This document shows positions 25,022-37,649 of a stretch of DNA of 64,000 bases, one piece after another. Each line of letters begins with the position of its first letter. Position 1 is the first letter of the stretch. The stretch covers positions 434,001-498,000 of the forward strand of contig JAJNNX010000014.1 of assembly GCA_023159155.1 (NCBI GenBank), in the 5' to 3' direction. The translations under genes were made by a program, and so were the position numbers. The notes beneath the pieces were generated by a model. The model made no database searches. It was not told the origin of the DNA and worked only from the letters and a program-made list of their open reading frames with translations. This DNA comes from Ustulina deusta (lineage: Eukaryota; Ascomycota; Sordariomycetes; Xylariales; Xylariaceae).

Positions 25022-25389
25022 TGCAGTAGGGCTGGTGCGCGCGTACAAGAGACAGGTCTTTAGTTATAGAGTAAAACATATTTTTAGAAACTTCGGAGAT
25101 TATAAGACAAGAAGTATAAAAAGCATACGTTTTTATTTAAAGCTACAAAAGACTTCTTTTTTATAGGAAGCACAAATAAACAGATAATTAATATAAAATA
25201 CTAAATAAAAGTTAGAGATTTGTTTTTATTAATTAATTATTGCGTTTTTATTTATATTTATATATTAGATCTTAACTTAATCTATATAAAGATTTATAAA
25301 TCAAAAAATATAGTTTAGCTTAGAATAATTAAATAAGTTTAGTTAGTTTTAAGATATAATACGCTAATTAAAAGTTTTGCTTTATTTTA
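25022..25389 (+). repeat. Left LTR of the 12.6-kb element
   Basis: Starts TGCAGTAGGGCTGG and keeps GCGCGC near its 5' end, so it is less mutated there than the right LTR. It aligns with 37,283-37,649 over its length with mostly C/T and G/A differences. Confidence 0.85.
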
Positions 25390-28300
25390 TTAGTATTTTT
25401 AGTAAAGTAATAAAAATTAATATTATTTAATACTTTTTAAAGCATAATTTATAATTAAAAACTAATATTTCTAGTTAATATACCTAATATATAAAAATTA
25501 ACTACTAATTATATTAATTAATTATATTTTTTTTAATAAATTTTTATATAAAGCTAGATTTTTAATATAATTTAATAATATAATATAAAAATAATAAAAA
25601 ACTAACTATAATAAAAATTAAATAAATATAAAGTATTAATAAAATTATTATTTTTAAAACAACTAATTATAAAAATATTAATAGTATTATACTATTTTTA
25701 TTAGATCTATAAAAAAAATATAAAACTTAACTATAGTTTTATTAAAAAAACTAATATATTTATTAAACTTAAATATATATAAGCTTTTAATAAAAAACTT
25801 ATAAAAGTATTATATTAATTATATATATTTATATAATAATAAAAATTATAAAATATTAAACAAAAAAATATTATTAAAATTTAAAAATTATTATTTTATT
25901 TTTAAAATATTTATTATTTTATTACTTTTATATATTAATAGTTTTAATTAATAACTTAAAATAAATAACTTAAATATTTTAAAGCAACTATAAAACTTTA
26001 GGTTTTTTTTAATAAAGTTTATTTTAAATACTCTAATTATAAATATATTTATTTTTAATACTATATTAATTAATAATTAGACTAGTAAATATTAGCTAGC
26101 TAAATTTTTAATATTTATATAATTAGTTTTTAAAAATATTATAGTTTTATATATTATTAGTTTATTTAGTTTTAATCTTATATTTTGCTTTTAGAACTAA
26201 TTTAATAAAAAAAACATAACTAAATAGTTTTATAAAATAAAAAGATTTTTTAAGTTATATAAACTTTTATAAACTAAATAAATTAATTAATTATTATACT
26301 AAACAAAAACTATAATTAAAAAATATATAGTCTAATATATTATTAGTTTTTGTACTAATTAAAATTAAACTATTATAAACTTAAAACAAAAATATAAAAC
26401 AATTAATTTTAAGCAAACCTAATTATAAAAGAAATAATTTATTAAGTTTTTTTTAAATATTAAAATAATTTTTTAAAATTATGTTTAATTTTTTTTTAAA
26501 TATATAGCTTTAGTTAATAAACTTAGTTAAAAAATATTTTTAATATTTAAAAAGTTTTATTTATATAACTTAATTAAATTAATCTTTTTTAATTATTTTA
26601 AAAATATTTTTAATAAATATAAAATTATTAAAAATATTTTATAATAAAAAGAATATACTAATACTATAGATATTTTTAAATAATAAGCTAACTTAAAATC
26701 TTTTTTTTAGTTATAAATAACAATATTAAGTTTTTTAAATAGTACTACTAGCTTAGAACTATTACTAAATATACTTTTTTATTTTATTTATCAAGCTATA
26801 TAAATATAACTATTTTAAGCTTTACTAGTTGTTTAACTAACTTAGCTATTTATAATTATTTTTTTTATTATATTTCTAATAGTCTATATATATATAACCT
26901 TAATAATTAAGTAATTAATAGCTAAAATAAAAAGTCTTTTTATTTATAATATTTAAATAACTAAAGTAATAATTAAAATAATATAATTATTAATTAACTA
27001 AAATTAATACTATGTTTTTTTTAGTTAAATATTTTACTAAAAGATTAGCTAGTAAAACAAGTAGTAATATAATAATTAAACTTTTAAAAATATAACTAAT
27101 TAAATAACTAGAATAATTTTAGAAATACTAGTAATAATTTATATAAATATTAATCTTATAAAACTAAAGATTATATATAATAAAGCTATAAATTAAAAAA
27201 AATAAATTTTTAAAGCTTTATATAAAAAATATAACTTTAAAGTTTAGTATATTAGTTTATTATATATATTTTAGTATATTTGTTTATTTATAGTTAACTT
27301 AAATAAAATATTAAAAAAAAATAAAAAAATAAATTTATATTTCTAGCTTTAATATAAATTTATTATAATTGCTCTAGTAAATATTTTTTAATAATTCTAG
27401 CAGCTTATAAAACTTTATATAAATTTAATTATATTTTAAAAAATCTAGATTTTAAAAACAAAACTTAATTATAAAACTTAGAACTTAGCAAAAATAAAAA
27501 TATTTTAAACAACTTAGTTTAATTACCTATTTTAATATTTAAATAATTAATTATAATTAATTAGCCTAATTTTAAAATAAGATTTTAAGCTAACTTAGTT
27601 TTTATAAAATAATAAAAGCTTAATATTCTAGCTAAAAAAGATTACTTAAAATTTTAATATAATAAATAGCAAAAATATTAAAATAAGTAAAAATTTATAG
27701 TATTAAAAATAGTTAATTAAGTTGCTTTTTTAAATAACTTATTAATACTTATAGTTCCGGACTTTATTAATATATTTAATACGTAAGCTTATATAAAAGC
27801 TATAATAGCAAAAAAAAAACGTTTAAATAAAAAAAATAATACTATACTTAAAATTTATAATATTACTTAACTTTACGAAATAACTAGCGCTATAATAAAT
27901 ATAAATATTAATTAATAAGTACTTTTATTTATTTTAGGAATAAAAAAACGCTAAGTATTTTTTAACAAAATTAATAATTTATTTAAAGCTAAAATAAAGT
28001 TAATTTAGGAAAAACTACTAGGTTTATTTTTTAATATATTAAAATTATTTATAGCATAAACTTTTAAAATAAAACAAATATTAAATAAAAAAACAATTAG
28101 ATTAAGTTAACTAAATAAACCTAAATTTAAAGCAAATAATTAATAAATACTAAATATATTTATTTTAGAAATTAATAATATATATATAATATTACAAAAA
28201 TTTATAAAAAAAGTTTATAAAACTTTTTAAATAAATATATTTTTATAGAACATAAAAAACTATATAAAAGCTATACTTAAAATTATAGTAAAAATTAAAA

Positions 28301-29672
28301 AATTATTAAAAAGTTTACCGATTATTAGACTTTTTAATATTAGTGCTTAATTATATATTTTAGTAAAAAGTTATATTAAAAATAACCAACTTTTTATAAT
28401 TAATATTTAAATAATTTAAAATAGATATTTTATTAAACTAGAAATATTTTTATAATTATATAAAAAAATTGTTGTTTAGTTAGTATAGATTGCTAGAAAA
28501 TATATATAAATTATTTTTATATATATAGTTCTAAATAAAAAAACAGTTGCTTTTTTGTTTTTAAAAATAAACTTTCTAAAAATTATAAATTATATTTTTT
28601 ATTTTAAGAATTTAGTTCTAATAGCTATATTTATTTTTAGTAATATATATATTATTGCTTTTATAACCTTGTTTATTTAATTATGTTTTTATAACAAATT
28701 AATAATTAAAGCTATAAAAAACTAATAATTATTTATATATAAAAAGCTACTATAAATAGTTATAATTAATCTTTAATTAATATTTAAATTTTATTTTTAT
28801 TATATATTACTAAAATAACTTTTAATTTAGTATTAAACTTAAATAATAAAATTATATAAGAATATTTTTATAATATTAATTAATTACTTATAAACTATAT
28901 AAACTAAATATTAAAGCTAGATAATAATACTTTTTTTATAAATATTTTATTAAATAATAAATTTTTAATAGTTTTTAGAACTATTATTTATAAAGCTATA
29001 AAAAAAGCAAAAAAAATAAAAGTTTTAAAAGTTAAACAAACAATATTTTTTTTTTTTTTTAATATTTATAATATATAAACCTAAATTAAAAAAAGTTTAC
29101 TTAGTTAATAACATAAAATATAATAGTTCTATACTTCTAAAGTTAATTAATTAAAAAAAAAAAGCTTTACTAAAAATATATAATTAGTACAAACTAAATA
29201 AAATATTTAAAAAAAAAAAGATTTATTTAAATATTTATTTATGTTTTGCTATATAACCTAAAAAAATTTGATTAATTAAGAAATATTTTTAAAAAATCAA
29301 AAAAAAAATAAAAATATTAAAACTTATTAATTAAAAAAAAAAACTTTTAATTAAAGTATTATATAAATATAAAATAGTTCTAGCTTAAAATTTGAGTAAA
29401 ATTAAAAAAATATATAATAAAATTGCACTATTATATAAAATCTAAATAATATTATATAAAGCTTAGTAAGTAAAAAAAATCTTTATTTTTGTATTACTAT
29501 AAAAAAAAGTACTAAATATATTTAAAACTTAACTTATAAACAATATATTAAAAAAAAAATATAATATATATTAAAATATATAATTTATAGTAAAAAAAAA
29601 AATAAAAAGCTTAAACTAATTAATTTTACTACTAAACTAAATAAATATAGTTATAATTTAAAATACTTTTTT

Positions 29673-29930
29673 TGTTTGAATGGAATGTACTGCATATTTC
29701 CAAGGCAGCAGTACATGCCTGCAAGGTTGGTGGAATACAGTCTATTCACTATATGCTACACTCAAAAGGAAGGAGAGAAAGGAAGGAAATGGGGAGGTGG
29801 GAGCCCCCTATATACCCCTCCGTACGGAGGGGTCTGTAGGTGGTCCCTGGCCGGACCCCTTGGCCTAGACCCCCCTTGGCTAGACCCCTTCGTACGAAGG
29901 GGTCCATAATTACATACGATTAATCCAACA
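29673..29930. mobile_element. Solo LTR (258 bp), not RIP-mutated, with two perfect palindromes
   Basis: A GC-normal island inside highly mutated DNA. It runs from TGTTTGAATGG to GATTAATCCAACA, so it has TG...CA ends and imperfect terminal inverted repeats, and it is flanked by TTTTT on both sides (29,668-29,672; 29,931-29,935), a plausible 5-bp target duplication. Inside lie two perfect palindromes centred on CGTACG: 20 bp at 29,814-29,833 and 22 bp at 29,883-29,904, plus the inverted pair ATGTACTGC / GCAGTACAT near 29,684-29,717. The TGTTGGATTAATC form of its minus-strand start recalls Copia LTRs. The run of T at the left makes the duplication less certain. A MITE is an alternative. Confidence 0.6.
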
Positions 29931-32219
29931 TTTTTATTAAGAAACTATAATAAATTTGCTAAAAAATTTATTATATATAAAATCTTATTAATAATTAATT
30001 TTTTTTTTAAATATAATTAAATATTTTTTTTTTTTTTTAGTTAAATATTAATAGTTTTTTTTATATTACTTAGAATTTTATAAATAATAATATGTTTTTA
30101 AAATATAATAAATTTAGTAGTTTATTTTTTTAAAATAGTTAGCTAAATATTATATAATATTATATTTAAAAAATATAAACTATTTTTTAATAATATAAAA
30201 ATTAAAAAGCTTATTATTTATTATAATAATTAAAAAATTATTTTTAATATATAACAATTTATTTTTAAACATATTAAAAATATTAATATAGTTTTATTAA
30301 ATTTTAAATTAATAAGTACTATTATAAATAGTATTAAAAATAAATAATATAAGCTAATAGTAATATTAGTTAAATATTTTTATAGAACTAATAGCTATAA
30401 ACCTATAAAAGCTAAAATATTTAAAATTTTAAAATAAATAATATATAGCAATATTATAAAAATAAAAGCTTTTTTAAAAATAAATAGTTATTATTAAATA
30501 TAAATAAAAATATATATTATAATAATATTTTTATTAATTATATTTTTTTAATATAATATTAAGTTTATTTAAAAAAAATAATTAAAAATAAGCAATAATA
30601 ATACTATAATAAGCTTTAATAATTATTTTTTGTTTAATTATTTTAAATTATAAAGCTAAAAAAATCTAGCTAAAAATTAACGCTTTAAAAAAAAAATAAA
30701 GTACTATACTTTATTAATTAATTAAAAATAAAATATACTTGTTTAAATATAAATTAAAAACTTAAAAAAAATTTAAATTAAATTATAATAATTAAACTAA
30801 TAATTGTTTTAAATATTAATATTTTTTTTAAACTAAAGCAAAAATAGTTAATATATTTATAAAAGCTAGTAATATATTTTATTACTAAAAGCTTGTTTAA
30901 TTGTTTTATAATAGCAATATAAAAAAAAATTTATAAAAATTAAGCTTTTTAATTTTTTGTTTATAAAAATTGCTTTTAAAAAAAAATAAAATTATTGTAT
31001 TAGATTTAATATTATATTAATAACTTTAATAATTAAAAATATTTTTTTTAAAAAAGCTATATATAACTAGAATATTAAAGCTAGAACTTTATATATTATA
31101 AAATTGCTACCTAATACTACTAGAAAAATTTATATAAAAATATTAAAAATATTCTAAAAAGTTATAAGCTATACTAGTAAATATAAAACAGGTAATCTAA
31201 AAAAAAATATTGCTATAATAAAGCTAAAAATATACTTATAAGCTAAGTTTTTAATATTTAATTTATATCTAACAATAATAAGTTTAAAATAATTATTAAA
31301 GCTAGATATAAAATATTAGTTTATTTTAAAGCAATACTATTTTAATTAGTTAATTTTAAAAATATTGCTTAATTTATTAAGCAATATATTATTTATTAAT
31401 ATAATATTTTTATTAAAATTAAATATAATAATAATTCTAAAAATAAAAAAAAGGTTATAATAATTAAAATATAACTTAAGTTTATAATAATTTATAATAT
31501 AATATATTATTTCTAAAGCTAAAAATTTATTAAGTTAAGCTATAAAATAATTATTAATAATTTTAAAAAAATAATTTAAGAAATAAAAAAAAACTAAACT
31601 AAACAACTTAATAAAATAATCTAAGCTAATAAAATTATTATTTAATATTATAGCTATAATATATATAAAATAGTTTATAACTAATTATTAGTTTTATTAA
31701 TTAAAAATATTATTTTAATATAGTAGATTATTAATTAGTAAAATATTTTTGATTATATATTTTTTTTAGTATATAAAATATAACAATTTAAAAAAAAAAA
31801 AAAAAAATTATAGCTAAGGTCCAACGTATTATTACTAAAAAAAAAATGCTAAACTATAAAATAGACTAATTAGCAATATACTTATAAAGTCTGCTTTATA
31901 GCTTTAAAAAAAAAAAACTTTATTTTTATGTTTAATATTCTACTAAATAACAATAAATTTTAAAGCACTAAACTTTTATATAAATAAAAAGGCCTATTTT
32001 TTATAGTATTTAAAAAAAAAAATAGAAAATATAAAATAAAAAAACTAAAAAGATATATAAAAATAAAAATTTATATATTAAACAGTTTATAACTATTTAT
32101 TAAAAATAAAGCTAAATATTAAGAACTAATTAATTTTACTACTAATAAATAAACAATAGGCTTATTAAAAGATAACTATTATAAAAAAGATATAAATATA
32201 GCTAAAATAGCTTTAATTA

Positions 32220-32365
32220 AAGCTATAATATAACTAGACAAGAGCTAAATAAAGCTTAAAATATAGCTAAACATAACTAAAATATAGTTTAAATAAGCTT
32301 AAATATACTTAAATATAACCTAAAATATAGCTAGATATAGCTAGGATATAGCTTAGATAGGCTAA
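32220..32365. repeat. Degenerate short tandem array
   Basis: A run of imperfect units resembling AGCTTAAATATA / AGCTAAATATA, repeated about ten times. No coding or structural role is evident. It may be a RIP-decayed minisatellite inside the 12.6-kb element. Confidence 0.4.
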
Positions 32366-35300
32366 AAATACTAGAATATAAATAAAACAATTAAAAAAAA
32401 TTAAAAAATTTATTAATAATAAAGCTTTATTATATTAAATTAAGATCCTAATTAAAACAGGCTTAAAAACTAAATATTTAAGCTTTAATAATTTATAATT
32501 AAAAAAAAAGTCTATTAATTAGTAAGCAATATTTTTTTAAATTTAAAAACTAAAAAAATAAACATAACTAAAATCTATAGATCTAGTATTATATATTATA
32601 ATAATATTGTTTTAATTAGCTTAGATTTACTATAAAACAATATTTACTATTTATACTTTTGCTTTTTTTTATTGTTTTTATATTACCTTTTTACTTCTAG
32701 GAACTTGCTTTAAAATAATAACTTTACTACTGCCTTATAGGTAGATTAATTAAAAAATATATAAAATAGCATATAATAATTTCTATTTAATTAGTTTAAA
32801 TTAAGAACTTTTTTGGGCTATTTTATTTATTTAAATCTTTATTTCTATTTTTTTGGGTTGCTATAATATATAAATAAGTATATTTAGTATTGCTTATATA
32901 ATATTTGTAGTCCGGCTGGCTAATTAAATAAATATAATTGCTATAAATGCTAGACTATAAAAGATTTATTAATTTATACTTAAAAAATAGCTATATTTTA
33001 AAGCAACTATTATTTTTAAACTTTTAAAATTAATAAATATATAACTAATAAAAAATAGGATTAAAAATCCTAGTTAACTAAACAGTAAGTACTATTATTT
33101 ATACTAAGTAATCAAATATTATAAAAAGATATTTATTAAATAAGCTATTATAATATAGCTTAATATAAAAAAGTATAAGCTTGCTAGCAAATATTATAAC
33201 TGCTTTAAATATAGTTTTATTATTAAATATTATAAAAAATAAAAAATAAATATTTTAATATATATATTAACTAATAGTATAGCTATTTAAAACTTTAATA
33301 ATAAAATAATAAAAAATTTAGTAACTATTATTAAATATTTCTATTAGCTATATATAAAAATTAAAAAAAAAATATAAAGTTTATTTATTTGTGCTAATTA
33401 AAAAAGCTATAATATTTATTTTAACTATACTTAAAAGCTTTTTTTTAAATAGCGTATAGTTTTATTAGCTTACTAAAATTTTTTAGCAATATTATATATT
33501 TTAGAATTATAGCTCTAAAAATATATATATTCAAAAAAAGCATAGCTAGAATTATTAAAGCTATACTAAATTTTAACTAGAAATATATAATATACTATAA
33601 TTTAATACTAAATAATAATAAAAATAATATAGTAATTGTTTTAAAAATATAATTTATATACTAATTAGCTTAATTAAAATATTTATTAGTTTTAGTATAT
33701 GTTATTTCGATTGGTATTTAACTACTAAAGCTTTTTTTATAACTTCGTTTTTTTTTGATTAATTATAATAAAAAATCAAAATTATATAAGTTAACTTAAA
33801 ATAAAAAATCTTTATAATTAAAAAAAAAAAATAATTAAATATTAGGTTTGCTAGTAGTAAAATAATATAACTAAAAATAATATATAAAATTTAATATATA
33901 TAGTAGCAAATCAATTAATATAAAAGCTTTAGATATATTCTAATTAGTAATATTTGCTTTTTTTTAAATTGTTTAAACTTTTAAATTAACTTATAAAATA
34001 ATTAAAGCTTAAAGTTCTAACTATTTATTAATAATCTAACTAAATATAAATATATTTATATAGCACTTAGTATAGCTAATATAAAAATAATAATTATATA
34101 GCAAATAAAAACAACTAAAAAAAGCTAATATATATTTTTTACTTTAAAATAATTAATTATTAAATATTATAAAAAATAATAAAAAATAAAAATATATATT
34201 ATAATATATTATATATAGACCGATTACTATAAATCAAATAAATAAAATTAAAAATATAAAAAAGTATAAATATAAATATAGTTTATATAAAAAAATAAAT
34301 AAATAAGTTAAAAAAAAACACCTAACTTATATAAAACTAATAAATACTACTTTTTATAAAATAATATAAATAGAAAAACCTTAATTAGCACTTTTTTTTA
34401 ATAATAACTTATATTAAAAAAGAACTAATAAAGTTCTTACAAAAAAGTAATATAAACTAACTAAATTTATACTAGCTTAGCAAACCTTATATTTAACCCT
34501 TAACTACCTACCCTCCAGCTAATATACTTTATACTACTAATCTTTAGACTTTTTATTAATATATAAACTATATATTTATTATACTTTATTTATACTTTTA
34601 ATTATTAATATATAAAACTAATACTTTGCTTTAATATTAAAGCTATTATATAATCAGCTTATTCTAGTATTATTACTTCAAATTACTACACTTAAAATAT
34701 TTTAACTAACCTATTTAAAGTATTACTAAAAAAATCTAAAAAATATAAATACTTTTTTTAATAATATTATTACTATTATACTATCTGAACTAATATAATA
34801 TATATTACTAAATAAACTACTATATATAAGTTATTATAATAAAAAACCGCTATTTTATTTTTGCTAAAAATATAAAAATATTTTATATAACTATAAAACT
34901 TCTTTAAATATTATAACTTAAGCTTTTTATAACTTGCTTAGATTTAGACTAATTAATATATTCCAAAAAATATAATAGTATTAATAACTAAACATATTAA
35001 AAATTAGTACACTAATTACTATAATAATTAGTTATTTTAAATTATAGGTAATATTTAAAAGTACTTTTATATAAATATTTTTTTAAGCTTAAAACAAAAG
35101 CTTTAATAAAAACTACTTTATTTTTTAATTTTTTAAAAAGCAAAATAAATCTATTAGTTTTATAATATTTAAAGCAATTAAAGCAACCAAAGTTAGATAT
35201 ACTCCTAATTATTAGTTTATTATAATTTATAATATTAAATAAAAAATACTATATATTATAAATTTTATTAATAATAATATAATAATTAATATTTACTAAA

Positions 35301-37282
35301 AAGTTTTTATTGTTTTTAATTATATTTAAAAATTATTATTTAATAGTTACTTGTTTAGACTTAAGCTTGCAGTATTAATCCTTAGTATTTAATAAAATAA
35401 TAGCTAGCACTATAGTTATTTTTGCAGAACTTATATATTTTTAACTTTTTATAAGCTAAAGCTTTAAAAAAAAATAATAAATATTATAAATAAAAAACCC
35501 TACAATTTAAATAAAAATATATAAAATAATTTATTAAAATATTATAAAAATTATATTATAGTTTATATAAAAAAGCTAATTTTAAATTTCTAGTTATAAA
35601 TTTAATTAATTTAGCTAGCTTAGCTAATTTTTTAGCTAATTATTTTATTTACTAATTTCTAATTTATAAAACTTTATTTAAAGTATTATAAATATTTATA
35701 AAATTTAATTATAAAAATATATAGTTAGTACAACCCAAAATATAAAAATATTTCTTTATTATTATAATGTTTAATAGCTAGTAGAATTAGGATTTTTATT
35801 AATATATTCTTTTATAACAATTACTAATATATAAATAATAAATTTTTTAAAAAACAACCAATTTTTTTTTTTATTTCTAAAAATATTTAAATAACTAATA
35901 GTTTTAGTGCCTAGATTATTAATATAATAATTAAATAAAAACAATATATTTAAACTAATATTATAAATATTAAGGTATAACTTATTATTTAGCTCCGTAG
36001 GCTAAATATAAAAATAATTTATAAATAATTATTTAGACTATTAAATTATTTTATTACTTAATTTATAAAACTTAATAAAAAAATAATTATAATTATATTA
36101 ATTTTTAAAGTTAAATAAATAATATTTAGTAAGCTTAAGCTTTTTAAAGCAAGTAATAACTAATTAAATTATTTTTTTATTATAATTATTAATAAATAAA
36201 AATAAATTGCTTACTTTATTAACTTAGTTTTTAAGCAAAATAAAAAATACTAATAATTTATTTATAATTATTAAATATAAATTTTTAAAAATATTATTAG
36301 TTAATAGATCTTAAAGCTGCTTTTTAATATGCTTTTTTTATTTTATATATATAGCTTTTTTATATATATTTAAAATAATTAATAGAACTATAGTTTAGTA
36401 TATATTATTTATATAATATTACTTTTTAAATATTTAAATATTTTTTTTAAAAATTTATAACTTAATAGCTAAAAATTAATACTTAATAACTTAGTAATAA
36501 AGATTAAAGTTATAAAAGATTGCTTAAATATTATTAAAAAAATAGAATTATATATTAGGATTATAATTACTAAAACAAAGCTTTTTTTTTAATTAATACT
36601 ACTTAAAACAAAAAAATAATTAATAATTATTTTATTTTATAAAGCTAATTAGTTAATAAGTAATAATATAAATATATAAAGTATATTTTATAGATTTTTT
36701 TTTAAATTAAATTAGATTTTTTTATAATAAATATTTTTATTTTTTAGTCTATTTATAAAAAAACAACAATTGCTAGATTACTTAAAAAATTAATATAAAA
36801 CTAATTAAAAAATACTTTAATAACTATACTTAAGTCCAAAAGATCTAATTAAAAATATAAATATTCTAATATATTTAATTTTAGTAAGCAGCATTAACCC
36901 TTTTTTAATAGCAAGAAAACTTAAGCTATAATTTATAAAAAACTTACTTACTAGTAGATTTTTTTTATATTTTAAAAAAATAATATATATAGCAATATAA
37001 AAAGTTGTCCTATATTAAATTTTTTTATTAGTTAGAAGTTCTAAAAAAATATAATTTATAAATATATATAGTTAATTAAACAAATATTAAAAAACCCAAA
37101 AATTAAAAAGCTGCTTAAAAAGCATTAAATATATAAAAAAAACAAAAAATTAAATTATTAAAAATAAATATAAAAACTAAAAAACTTAATAATAAAGATC
37201 TAAAAAAAATAAATAAATAATTAATTATAGTTTAGATTAATTATTAAAGTTTAAAAATAAAAACCTAATAATTTAGGAAGTT

Positions 37283-37649
37283 TGTAGTAAAGCTAGTATA
37301 TATATATAAAAAACAAGTTTTTAGTTATAAAATAGAACATATTTTTAAAAACTTTAGAAATTATAAAATAAAAAGTATAAAAAACATATATTTTTATTTA
37401 AAGCTATAAAAAACTTTTTTTTATAAGAAATATAAACAAACAAACAATTAATATAAAATATTAAATAGGAGTTAAAGATTTATTTTTATTAATTAATTAT
37501 TATATTTTTATTTATATTTATATATTAGATCTTAACCTAATCTGTATAAAGATCCGCGAATTAAAAAATATAGTCTAGCTTAAAATAATTAGGTAAGTTT
37601 GGTTAGTTTTAGTATGCAATACGCCGATTAAGAGCCCTGCTCCATTTCA
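37283..37649 (+). repeat. Right LTR of the 12.6-kb element
   Basis: Starts TGTAGTAAAGC and ends CTCCATTTCA. Its 5' half is more mutated than the left LTR, while its last ~100 bp keep more G+C (for example GAGCCCTGCTCC) than the left copy. It is followed directly by ATAC. Confidence 0.85.

Larger units (their letters stand above)
25022..37649 (+). mobile_element. 12.6-kb LTR retroelement inserted in the outer Gypsy RT
   Basis: It is bounded by direct LTRs of 368 bp (25,022-25,389) and 367 bp (37,283-37,649), both with TG...CA or RIP-derived TA ends. The four bases ATAC flank it on both sides (25,018-25,021 and 37,650-37,653), and removing one copy rejoins the interrupted RT frame exactly. The 11.9-kb interior is very AT-rich and its coding content could not be read; strand and superfamily are therefore unknown (plus is nominal). 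It is long for a simple LTR element, which suggests further insertions; one is the solo LTR at 29,673. Confidence 0.8.
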
